Part shown: positions 1 through 9,785 of the stretch, piece by piece
Position numbering within the stretch: the first letter of the stretch is position 1
Layout of the letters: each line of letters opens with the position of its first letter
Assembly (NCBI GenBank): GCA_013365325.1
Contig: JABVXV010000267.1
Coordinates: 1-64,000, forward strand
Direction: 5' to 3'
Source: Dipetalonema caudispina
Taxonomy: Eukaryota; Nematoda; Chromadorea; Rhabditida; Onchocercidae
Length of the DNA stretch: 64,000 bases
Made by a program: the position numbers and the translations under genes
Notes under the pieces: model-generated
What the model was told of the DNA's origin: nothing
Databases searched by the model: none
Seen by the model: only the letters and a program-made list of their open reading frames with translations

Positions 1-219
1 ACTTCGTCATTTATATATGATTGTCGCTTAACCAACAATCAACAGGTTGCTGTTGCTAAAGTTTCGTCAATTTAAAAAATGCCTTGTCTACAATTCCCAC
101 GATTCACAGATCACATAAGATGTGGTGCTTTCAGTATGATATGGTCTTAGATACGATTATGCATTGAAGCATATACCATTTTCTCATCATTGTACCGTTG
201 AAAACGCTTCGAATTTGTT

Positions 220-239
220 GTCCTGCAAATGTGCAGGAC
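220..239. repeat. Short perfect inverted repeat
   Basis: Arms GTCCTGCA / TGCAGGAC with a 4-nt AATG loop. The stem is GC-rich against an AT-rich background. Function unknown; no T-run follows on either side. Confidence 0.6.
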
Positions 240-838
240 TTCCCAAACTTTTACTTCAAGCCACGGCAGAATCATTCATAGATGTTGTTTCAATGAATTT
301 TACGAAATTATGTCGTTATTCCGAATGTTGTAGCACTGAATTATTTTTTTATTATCGTTGCAATAAGAAATTTGAGTTTTATATTTATATTAACGATGGA
401 AAATTATATTTATATGCTAGCAAATAATACGATCATTTCGAGAATTCCTATTATATAATCGTAATTTGTTTATTTTTATGATAATTTCGTACGTAACCAT
501 TCCAATGCTTTCCAATGTTTAAGCAAAATCGCATGGCGAGCTTTCATGATTTTAGTAGTTGTAGTCAGGTTTTTTCAACATTTCTGTAGCATTATTACTA
601 TCATTCGATCAACTTCAGCGTATCATTCACTCATGCGATCATCCAATTATCAAAAGCATCGATACTTTTTATAGCGCAACAAATTTTTGCAATACCTTAC
701 AGCATTGAAAGATTAAATTTTCTAGCCTTACGACTTGTATCGATTCTTTTACATTATTTGGCAAAATTTTTAAATTAGTTCAACATCAAAAATTGAATGT
801 GTTTTGCATGAGATGAATAATAAATGGCATGAAATGCT

Positions 839-844
839 TTTAAT
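839..844 (-). terminator. Candidate poly(A) signal of the ACOT9 gene
   Basis: ATTAAA on the minus strand, 77 nt past the stop codon. It is the commonest AATAAA variant, but such hexamers occur often by chance in this AT-rich DNA. A canonical AATAAA (469-474) lies 447 nt past the stop. Confidence 0.3.
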
Positions 845-920
845 ATTATTCGATATCATTCAATTGGACACATGCTTCACAGTACATATTTTGCTATAAT
901 TTTCGAGCAAAAAGACAACA

Positions 921-994
921 TTATTGAATTATTTTGTGTTGCTGCGAAAGGAATCCATCGAAACGTCGTTTTGCATCCAAATAAAGCATTCCTT
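921..994 (-). CDS. ACOT9 homolog: ACOT9 exon 12 (C terminus and stop)
   Basis: 74 nt after acceptor CATTTCAG, entered in phase 1. It encodes EGMLYLDAKRRF (ESMLYLDGQRHF in human), then a lineage-specific tail DGFLSQQHKIIQ, and stops with TAA at 923-921. Confidence 0.9.
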
Positions 995-3900
995 CTGAAA
1001 TGAAAAAGAAATGGTTAGTGATGCTAAATTCGCTTTTACCTATATTTACTTTTCTTTATCTACTATGCTTCAAAATTCTGGAATGCACATACCCGAGTAT
1101 GAATATGGTACGACAGTTGGTACAATACGATCCGATTGAAATGTTAGATAAAATGTATTCGTTAACTGAAATTTTCAATGATCGAATTGAAGTTAATTAA
1201 TTAGTTACCTGATTTAGAAGCACAAAAAAGTATAATTTTTCGTACTTAATATGAAAGGCAAATGTAAAAAAGTTTAGTGCCTTCGATATTTCCGTTTGTA
1301 TCTGTTTATAATTAATGGCATAATTCTTTTAAAATAAGATTATTTATTTTTCATGAAAAATTGTTGTAGCGAAGCAAAAAGGGCCTAACAAAGTGAGAGA
1401 AATGAAAATGCCTAAATATTGCAACTTATACTGTATTTCATTAAATAGCAATTTATCACATTTGTCAATTGAATGTATAAATTGTTGTAAAAAAAATCAC
1501 TTCACGATTTCCGGTCACAATATCTAAAACTTCGGCATCAACAACAAGTTCCATGTAATGATCAGTACTGTAGCACACCTGTAATTATTTATGTCTCATT
1601 ATTGTGTTATAGAATATTGAAAACTTTTTTAGTATAAAATAATAGAATAGATTAAAAATGATTCGAAAAGGGGCATTTGCTTTATTCTGTCTATCAAATT
1701 TGTGGTGATGCCAATGGAATAATCTCAGATTCTTCTCAATCTAAATCAATTCTCCCGTAGTTGATATTTTTTATCATCTCATATCAGTTTTGTTAGAGAT
1801 AAAACAGCGACGTATAATTTTGAATATTTCATCAAAATTTGACTTATATGGTGTCGATCAAGGTATGATGAGACCGGCAACGATTAAGTGGTTTCAAGAT
1901 ATGGAGGGAAATACTGGCGGGTGGTAAAATTTGCCTAGAAAAAGTTTAGATTCCTTTGGTGAAATCAACGGACCTATCATACAGCCATTGGATGGATTCG
2001 GACAAACGTTGTTTAGTCTAAATCTTGTCCACATATAATTGAATTTATCAGCTGTACTGGATGAATGAATATCTTGACATAATGAGCTATAAAAAAGTTG
2101 TTGCGAAAGTTATAACTACGCAAAATATACAAGGAGATTAGTAGATAAACATTTCAAATTGGCATATTTTAAAGAGATTAAATAAGCAGTTAGGTGATAG
2201 TCGGATCCGATAAGATTACACATATACTACACGAACGATAAGGTTATTTTTGGGTGGTGAGAATTAAGAGTGACGAAAAGTCAAAGAGTTCATGAAACCA
2301 AGATTAGTGGCCCACGGTTTCATTATGGCTTCTTGAATTTCCATTATCTTGCTGATAATCGATATTAGATATTATTAATATCTAGTAATAATCAATATAA
2401 TATACGATGATAAGATGTATTGCGTGGTATAATACAAGTATTATGAAATACGATTGTTGTTCTATCTCTGTCAACATACTTCTAAATGATAGATTTTGAA
2501 GCTTTAACGGAATGAAACCAAGGGAAAAATTGAGCAAAGAAATTGAAAACAAAAAAAAAAAAAAAAAAAGAGGAAGGATAGCAGATTAAGGTGAATAATT
2601 GTTATTAAATTATAGATTCTTCATTTTCCCTTACTTCTATCATATTTTAATCCGAAATATTGCATAGGTAATATTGTAAAGCATAAAAGAAATAATTATC
2701 GTTCTTTCTTTTGCATAACATTTTAAATTTAAGAGGAAATTTTTAAAAAAAAAGGAGAAAATTATTTATTAAAAAATAACCTGGCTTGAAAGAAGAAGGA
2801 TTGAACCCACATCTACGCTTTTGCGAAACATAATATCATCCATGCCACATATCCGGCAACGATTTCTACTAAAATTTATGTTTTAATCAAATATTAATAA
2901 TATAACTGTAATTGAATATAACCATAAATGATTAGCAAATTTTCAATGAAAAATAAATGTAAATTTAGCGTTTATCATTTTTCAATTTATCAATTTATCA
3001 ATGATAAAAAAGCGAATTTCCTCTGAAGGAAAGAAGTGAAAATTTGGTAAATGTGAAAAAAACGTTAAAATGTAAAAGTAATATTGTAGTACCTAAACAA
3101 CGATGCATTAGACCAAGCTAATTCCACAGCTTTTCGCATTAGAAAACCACCAAATATTTTACCATACATATTTCGTTTTACTGGAAAACAAACAATGGTA
3201 TCACTAACACGAGCATCATGAATCCATACATGATTGGATGGTAGAATTCCACCTTTTTGTCCTCTATAAAATAATCTTTTCTAATTGACTGAATAAATTT
3301 CATTTATAGGAAATTGTATAGCAACATTGTTGATTGATATATATGTTGAATTTTGATAATTATAATGCGCTGAAAAATGCATGAAAAGGCTACGAATTTA
3401 AGCTTTTTATGAAAGAAAAACTTCAACTATTTAATGAAAATAATTGATATTTTTAATATGAATTACATTATCGATTCTTGAGTTATTGCAATTCGTTATT
3501 AGCTAATCATAAAAATTTATTAATAGGAAGCAGTAATCTCTAAATCAAGATAAATTCTTTTTTTTTTTAAATTGATAAACTAATAAAAGATATTAAGCAT
3601 GGAAATGTATAACATATTGAATTCTTTTACAGAGATCCTAACCTAGATTGGATATTTTCTTTAAAAATATCGTGCAACATTTTGATTTCGTTTTCGTTCG
3701 GTGGTATTTTCAACAGCGAGCGTTCCTCATTCAATTTGCGTAACCTTTGACCTTCTGAAGCAATTTACAGTAACCATAGTTAAGAAGCGTTCAGTCACTC
3801 AATCGAAATTTCATACCTTTCTAAGTTTTTTAAAAAAGAAAAAATAAAGAAAGTATCATTCGAAAATGAAGAGATAAAACGGAAGAGAGAAGAATAACTT

Positions 3901-6073
3901 TCTTGATCAAAAGATTAAAATCCGAGAATTGTAAATATGCGATATTCAACGTGGCTTTATTTTCTTTTCTTTTTTCTTTTTATGCAGCTATTTTATTTTT
4001 TCCCCGATATTTCTAAATAGCGGGATACAAAGATAAATGTCGGAGAGAGAGAGTGGTAAGGAAATCTAGATGGGTATTTGTAATGTATGTTATCATACAT
4101 TTATTTTACCATTTTATTATTATTGTTATTATCTATATTTCAAAAATTTTATTAAAAAGATATGAAGTGAATACCTTTTCCTTCATTGAAAATCGCTTCC
4201 TCTTCGGCATTTGTAATTTTCAATGGGATATTGGGTAACGATCTTTTAGCTTCCACATCTCGTGCAACAATTACAAATTTTGTTTGTAAGAATTTCTTCG
4301 TTATACCATTCTGAAATAATTACAAAATTGAAAAAATAAGTTAGAACCATAATTAGTTTGTAAATATCATTAGTCTCTGTTAATTTTTTGAATTAGATTC
4401 AGAAATTTTTTATTTTGGATTAAACTTTTAAGTCATTAAAATTATTTTCAAATTTTGCGGCACATCGTAGAATTGAAAAGTGAATTTTAAATTCATATAT
4501 ATTTAAAAACATACGATATTTTGAGAAAGTTGCATTGAAGTTTCAAGACTGGATTTGCCTACCCAGCTTACGAAACCATCCATATAAATATCTTCATCAA
4601 GTACAACATCATACTGATCATCCATTCCTGTAGCATAGAACAACAAGCTAAGTAAAATGAGCCATAGTTAAAGCTCACAAATTATTGGCCTTTTCATAGT
4701 AAAATAAGAATTGCTATCAAAATGCATAATTTACAGTGAAATCAAAAGCTATAAATATGCAAAAAATATTAAAATCCAAATTACTGATATGATCGACACA
4801 TGCCGTAACGAATGTTATCGGTTCCAAATTTTCCGAATTTTGTGGAGATATCTCTCCTTGATTGTGTCGGTAAGCTAGCCACACTGAAATTTTAATTAAA
4901 ACTGCGAAACATAGCTAAAAGTATCAATTTAAATTTAAATGTCAGAAAATCGATTTAAAAATAATTTAAAAATGGGGTGATTTTAAATTTTCAAAGTTTT
5001 CGAATAATTAACAAAAATGAAAATAAAAAATAATTTTTTCCTTCTTTTTTCTTTTTTTTTTCTTTAAATTAGCTAATAAAACACTTCATTATTTTTCAAT
5101 AAGTCAAATAAAAATTAAAATACAAACCAGCGAATGTGTCAAGATCTTCGAGAAGCACACCATAACGGATACGATCATGCCAACTGATGTATTTAGTATG
5201 AAATTCCTTATTTGAAGTTTTTAAGCTTAACGGTATCAAAACCTGATCACGGCTATCGTCCATCATTCGACTTTGGAATTTCTTCACTCTACTGCACTTT
5301 ATTTTTGAAATACAATTTCATTTAATGAAAATATTTGTGGAGTTCTAGCAACAGAAATCTCTATGGAACTTAGGTATCATTCAATTTTTGAGAATCATAC
5401 TGAAGATACGATGAATAGTTGAGATTTTGCAAAAACCAGACCAAAGCAACCACGAAAACCAGTGATTAAGAATTGATAGCAACGAAAACAACTTTAGAAT
5501 TCCATACGTCAATAACAGAAATGCAATAATTGTGAATATCAAAATTCTATTACTGATACAAAATTTTGCATGTTGAATAATTCATACATACCTTGACGCT
5601 GTATCATTTCTTTTGATAAGCGATATGTGATTTTCTAGGGCTTCTCGAACTACAAAAATATTCAATAATTTAATTTGAAGGAATTTGCTAGCATAAGTAT
5701 GAAATGTTAGAAAATAAGAACAAAAAAAAAAATTGCAAGTTGAATTAGTTGAAAATCTGAAAAATCTATAGGAATATTAAATTAATGAAATCGCCATTAA
5801 TGAACGTGAGGCATATTTCAGAGATGTTATAATTATTTATACAATTATATGAAAAATAATCGATAATAAATTATTATACAACAACAAAAATATGCACTAA
5901 ACTGCTTTCAAATTGATGTTGCATATTCACAATAAAGATGATGGATCATTTTATAGCCTAATTTAAAAAAAAAAATAATAATTTAATTTATCATGCTTAC
6001 CATCGATAATTGTTCGTTTTGGACCTGTCGTAAAGCATCGTTTTGTAAATGATCGCACCAGTATAAAAGTCAT
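921..6073 (-). CDS. ACOT9 homolog: ACOT9-type acyl-CoA thioesterase, mitochondrial (complete, 12 exons)
   Basis: Predicted to hydrolyse acyl-CoA thioesters to free acid plus CoA in mitochondria (family knowledge). Twelve minus-strand exons join with consistent phases into 1236 nt, or 411 aa plus stop; human ACOT9 is about 440 aa. Exons, 5' to 3': 6073-6001, 5649-5592, 5288-5128, 4883-4785, 4627-4515, 4310-4175, 3754-3643, 3263-3093, 2868-2781, 1578-1501, 1165-1093, 994-921. Residues 1-24 are basic/hydroxylated with no acid before residue 24, like a matrix-targeting peptide. First hotdog half: RYGVLLEDLDTFA (exon 3), FVTACVDHI (exon 4), GFVSWVGKSSLE (exon 5), KFVIVARD (exon 6). Second half: LPSNHVWI and IFGGFLMRKAVELAW (exon 8), MDDIMFRKSVDVGS (exon 9), VCYSTDHYMEL (exon 10), VPTVVPYSYSEGMLYLD (exons 11-12). 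All align to human ACOT9 from memory of the family. The last 12 residues extend beyond the human end. Trans-splicing is inferred. Confidence 0.93.
1093..1165 (-). CDS. ACOT9 homolog: ACOT9 exon 11
   Basis: 73 nt between ATTTCAG and GTATGT. It encodes LTNTFYLTFQSDRIVPTVVP, aligning with TTNVFHFTFMSEKEVPLVFP of human. A 66-aa plus-strand frame (1000-1200) runs antisense to it and is not a gene. Confidence 0.92.
1501..1578 (-). CDS. ACOT9 homolog: ACOT9 exon 10
   Basis: 78 nt between ATTACAG and a GTGATT donor, phase 0 on both sides. It encodes VCYSTDHYMELVVDAEVLDI and VTGNRE. Reading through the donor would stop at TGA 1465, but the homologous C terminus continues correctly after splicing to 1165, which supports the non-GTA donor. 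Confidence 0.85.
2781..2868 (-). CDS. ACOT9 homolog: ACOT9 exon 9 (tandem TAGTAG acceptor)
   Basis: 88 nt, ending in phase 0 at donor GTTATT. It encodes MDDIMFRKSVDVGSILLLSS, aligning with VDDIMFQKPVEVGSLLFLSS. The acceptor is a tandem TAGTAG: use of the first AG gives 88 nt (LF-SRNRC), use of the second gives 85 nt (LF-RNRC), both in frame. Confidence 0.93.
3093..3263 (-). CDS. ACOT9 homolog: ACOT9 exon 8 (start of hotdog domain 2)
   Basis: 171 nt between TTTATAG and GTACTA, residues 251-307. LPSNHVWI aligns with LPSNAVWM. KIFGGFLMRKAVELAW aligns with the hallmark RIFGGFLMRKAYELAW of ACOT9/10 and anchors the assignment. Confidence 0.96.
3643..3754 (-). CDS. ACOT9 homolog: ACOT9 exon 7 (inter-hotdog linker)
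   Basis: 112 nt between GCTTCAG and GTTAGG, residues 214-250. This is a charged linker (GQRLRKLNEERSLLKIPP...IKMLHDIF) between the two hotdog halves, equivalent to the human segment containing SLLKMAPSAEERTTIHEMF. Confidence 0.9.
4175..4310 (-). CDS. ACOT9 homolog: ACOT9 exon 6
   Basis: 136 nt between ATTTCAG and GTATTC, residues 169-213. It encodes QTKFVIVARDVEAKRSLPNI then NAEEEAIFNEGK, which match the strand TFVMVARD and the EEEELFRQGE segment of the family. Confidence 0.93.
4515..4627 (-). CDS. ACOT9 homolog: ACOT9 exon 5
   Basis: 113 nt between GCTACAG and GTATGT, ending in phase 0. Residues 131-168 contain GFVSWVGKSSLETSMQL, nearly the same as GHVSWVGKTSMEVKMQM of human ACOT9. Confidence 0.95.
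4785..4883 (-). CDS. ACOT9 homolog: ACOT9 exon 4
   Basis: 99 nt between AATTTCAG and GTAATT, phase 1 to phase 1, residues 98-130. It encodes WLAYRHNQ and ITFVTACVDHI, aligning with the family core strand (IVTALVDKI in human). Confidence 0.92.
5128..5288 (-). CDS. ACOT9 homolog: ACOT9 exon 3 (start of hotdog domain 1)
   Basis: 161 nt, residues 44-97. It carries RMMDDSRDQVLIPLSL, like the RMKDSYIEVLLPL stretch of human ACOT9, followed by RIRYGVLLEDLDTFA, like VRFGRILEDLDSL. This is the clearest family signature in domain 1. The acceptor is GCAGTAG and the donor GTTTGT. Confidence 0.95.
5592..5649 (-). CDS. ACOT9 homolog: ACOT9 exon 2
   Basis: 58 nt between acceptor TTTTTGTAG and donor GTATGT, entered in phase 1 and left in phase 2. 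It encodes residues 25-43 (VREALENHISLIKRNDTAS), matching the variable helix before the first hotdog domain. Confidence 0.85.
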
Positions 6074-6088
6074 CGAAATCGGCGAAAA
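6001..6088 (-). CDS. ACOT9 homolog: ACOT9 exon 1 (5' leader and residues 1-24)
   Basis: The acceptor AAATTTTTAG ends at 6089 and the ATG is at 6073-6071, giving a 15-nt leader. The donor is GTAAGC at 6000. The coding part is 73 nt and starts MTFILVRSFTKRCFTTG, a basic, Ser/Thr-rich presequence. The ATG is the first in the exon and is in frame with all later exons. An acceptor directly upstream of a start codon is the usual mark of spliced-leader addition in nematodes. Confidence 0.85.
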
Positions 6089-7840
6089 CTAAAAATTTTT
6101 AACGGATTTAGTGACAAAAAAAAAATCGATATGAAATGTAATAAATTTATTTAAACAAATAAGCAAACGATTACGGAACACTTATAAGGGAGATCCAATT
6201 CAAAAATATAATATAGTAATTAAATTTAAATTTAGAAATCTTTCAAATTTATACATTAGGTCATATGCATTACTAATTTACATAATGATAAGAAAAAGGT
6301 TGAAGGCGAATTATTGCTGATCAAAGAATAATAATACTATCACAAAAAATTCTTGATAAAGAGTAATTGAAATTGATGAAAATGTAAATAGAAAGTGAAC
6401 TTCTGCATTGGAACAAATTTATGATTTCTCATTTCTGAGGAATTATTATTAAAGGTTTTATCTTTGTTGTTATCAGTTGTTACTTTATAAAGTTAACTAT
6501 GATATGCTCCTCATTTAGAACCAATTTTTTGATTGTTTTTGGTAAATATTCAAATCGTTCGTCTTTAAACTTTATATTAATTGAAATGTATAAAATTCAA
6601 AGATTTAAAATTGCGAGTAAAAAAGAAAAAAGGTATATTAATTGATAAATAACTATGACTCATAATGTCTTGGAAGTAAAAAAAAAATGAAACATTTTGG
6701 TTACGCAAATGTTTGATTAAAAATAAAATTTAATGAGATGAACTATTTGTAAAACCAATTTGAGTTATGACTTTTTTTATCATAATAAATAAAAAAAAGT
6801 CGGAATTAAAATTAGGAAGATATATGTATGCTATGGATTTACTATCAAAATAGGAAAATCAAAGCTGAATAAGCAGAAAACAAAAATTGTAACTCTGATA
6901 TAAAGTTAAAATGAAAACTCAAATTTTCAGACAGAATCATTTTTAATTAATTTTCTTAAACGATGTTTTAATAAGTTCAAAAAACTGCTTCAAAAATTTT
7001 AAGCTCAAAAATTCATGTCAAAAAATTGCAGCAAATCCATTATCGCTTGCGATCAATAATTTTTACGCATATTAAAATTTGACGAAGAATTAAAAGCAGA
7101 ACTAGGAAAAAATGGAGAAGGTTGACAATGAAATTGTCAAAATTGTCAAGTGATTAATGAACATTTGAAAAAAGATACTTATGGTGAAATTGTTCGAAGT
7201 ACTTTGGACCGCATAACACGACTGTTTTTTTTTTTCACGAAATTAATTATTTTTCCGTTTTCTCATTCCTCATTTAGCTATTTTTGTCGAGTGACAAATG
7301 GTAACAAAAAAAAAATTTATGGTGAAAAAAAAAGTTTTTTTCTGTTCTATTTAATTATACCAGAAGCAAGAGAAAAAACAAAGAATAATGATAAAAAAAT
7401 TGAAAAATTGTTTTAAATTTTGAAAAACAATAAATTAGTACCGTGAAATTATAAATTCAAAATAATCTGCTGGAAGAATTTGGATTTTAATTTCAATTAC
7501 AACAGAAGATCAACGCTTACCTAAATGAAATTTGTACCCAATGGCCATAAGAAATCAATAGTATACTGATAAAATTAATTAGTCAAATGCTATAATATCG
7601 CAGCAATGCAACATAACTAATAAATAATATAATAAGTTCATGCGAATTCAGATGGAATCTACGCCTAATAGCCAGTGAAAGTTCAAAAGTATATTGTTGA
7701 AATCAATTGGCTAGAAGGTATAAAAGATGATACAGTACTGAAACATATATAAAACTGAAACATTTATAAAAGATAACATTACAATGATTACAATTGCTAT
7801 TTGAAACTAATTACTATCCTGATCAAGCAAAAGAACTATC

Positions 7841-7860
7841 TCCCGCCATATGCGGGAAAA
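7841..7860. promoter_or_regulatory. Palindrome with E2F-like GCGGGAAA core
   Basis: TCCCGC and GCGGGA arms flank CATAT. The right half reads GCGGGAAA, whose reverse complement TTTCCCGC fits the E2F/DP consensus TTTSSCGC. It lies 1.8 kb upstream of the ACOT9 start. The motif match is seen; regulatory function is inference. Confidence 0.3.
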
Positions 7861-9301
7861 ATAACTTGTGTTGTTTATATATTAGCATACTTTTCTTTCG
7901 CAATGTTAATTAAATTTATTTCATATGATTGATAAAAAAAGAGAAATAGTAACAGAAAGTTAGAGGGTTTGTTGAATGTGTGCATTGTTAGGTGAATATT
8001 AAAAAAAATTTATCAGTTGGGAAAATTTTTAACATACCACCTTCTACATCATTGTAAAATATTAATTTCTAATATTTTCAAAAAAAATATGGAAAAGCTT
8101 AGCCTAAAATAACTGATACCTAATAATACTTTGCTTAAAACATCAAAATTAGCATCTTTTAAAACTATTATTTACCGATTTAAACAGACGTTGAATATTG
8201 ATTGCTTTTCAGAAGATTTTCATCTGATACAAATATTACTATCCAACGGAGTGTTAAAAAAAAATCGGCGTCAAACATTATCAGTATTCATTTTTCTGTA
8301 TCATTACAATTCATCTTCCCTTCATTATTCCTCCCAGGATTTCGATTACCAAATAAAAATCGTTCCATAGCTTATCGTACAGGATTGGAATAAAATTTGA
8401 ATGATTTTAGTAATACGGATGACCAATCGTATCGATGGAATTGGATGATTGCTATTTTTGTGATTTTCCATGCCATTGAAAAAATGGTACTTTCTTCATT
8501 TCTTCAAAATTCAAAATAAAAAATCAATTTCAATCCAGTCAATTGAAGTACTCAAACATTGAACTTCTTCTTTCGAGACTATTTGGTAAGGATTTTTTTT
8601 TTCCTTTGATGTATCCTTTCATCTATATTCGAGGCGGAAATGACGCATTGGAAATATGCAAAATAAACCGCAACTAAAAGTGAAAATTTCAGCCTAACAG
8701 CCTAAGATGCTTATTTCGTGGAAAAATTATTCAATTAGCATTGAAATATTTATAGATTGTGAATATTGTAAGATTGAAATAATTCTTTTTTTCTCTTTTT
8801 TGTTGCTAATCATTTTGAAAACTGTTGAAATAGCGAAAATTTTATAGCAAAAATGTTCGACTTATTTTCATAATTTTTTAAATTTTTTTTCAAACCGTTG
8901 GAAATTTCTGGCGAAAAAAATTTCTTCTTTTTTTTTTTGCATATGGAACAAAAAACAGAATCGTTTTATTAATTCGGATAATAGCATTCAAATAATGATC
9001 TTCAGGAAGTACTAATATCGTAACTAATTAGATTAAGGATTCCTGAAATAAGCAAGAGATTGATACATCTAATGAGTGACTATTCAATTGATTGTCAAAA
9101 GTTCGGTGGGTTACTGGAATTTGAAATAAGTGCAAATTCTGACTTAAATGTTTTAAGTTTCAAATAAAATGTTAATATATTTGAATTTTCGTATAAAAAT
9201 GCAATATACTAAAGAAAATACAACTCGTTAATGCAAAGGAGAATGAAAAAAAAAGAAAAAAATCTACTAATTCTAACTGGAAATTCTCGAGCAAAAGATG
9301 T

Positions 9302-9440
9302 TTGCAAGTTAGTCCTTGCAATCGATAACTGCAAACCAACTCGCAATTGATGACTATGAGTTAGTCCTCACAATCAATAATTGCAAATTAACTCAGTAAA
9401 TGATGACTGCAAGTTAGTCTTTGCGATCGATGAGTGCAGT
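9302..9440. repeat. Imperfect 52-53-bp minisatellite, about 2.6 copies
   Basis: GTTAGTCC/GTTAGTCT recurs at 9308, 9360 and 9413. Each copy goes on to a (T/C)GCAATCGAT(A/G)A(C/G)TGCA-like segment and ends near TGATGAC. Copies differ at about one base in five. Confidence 0.75.
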
Positions 9441-9712
9441 GACTACGTATCACTTCTTGTCATTGGTTGTTGAATCACTTATTGCAATCGATAGTTATAT
9501 TTCGTGAAAAAAATTTTTTTTTTTTTGACGTAAAATAAAATGAAATAAGTGCAAATAAAAAGATTGTAGTGTGAATTTTTTCGAGTGAATGAAAGAGAGA
9601 ATCGTAATTTTTCCTAAATGTTGGATATTTGATGGGAATTTGAAAATTGGCTATTCAAAAAAACAAAAAAAAAAAGAAAAGTTGAATATAAAACATAAAC
9701 TCATCCAGATAA

Positions 9713-9752
9713 GTGTGTATGTATGTGTGTGTATGTGTGTGTGTATGTGTGT

Positions 9753-9785
<33 letters not shown>
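9713..9785. repeat. GT microsatellite with periodic TATG interruptions
   Basis: 73 bp of (GT)n interrupted at regular spacing by single G-to-A changes giving GTAT; the right part is pure (GT)n. Open frames here encode only Cys-Val repeats. Confidence 0.95.

Larger units (their letters stand above)
1..920. other. ACOT9 3' flank, no gene seen
   Basis: Past the ACOT9 stop codon no splice-bounded coding stretch is visible on either strand. An 87-codon plus-strand frame at 164-427 has no recognisable domain and ends in AT-rich low-complexity residues, so it was not called. Confidence 0.5.

Noticed and set aside
1000..1200. 66-codon plus-strand frame with hydrophobic start, at first read as a secreted peptide
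   Set aside because: It runs antisense to ACOT9 exon 11 and its flanks; the minus strand shows conserved protein, splice sites and phase.
1465..1500. Reading ACOT9 exon 10 through to the TGA at 1465 as the C terminus
   Set aside because: The conserved TNTFYLTF and GMLYLD segments are recovered only by splicing at 1500 to 1165 and at 1092 to 994.
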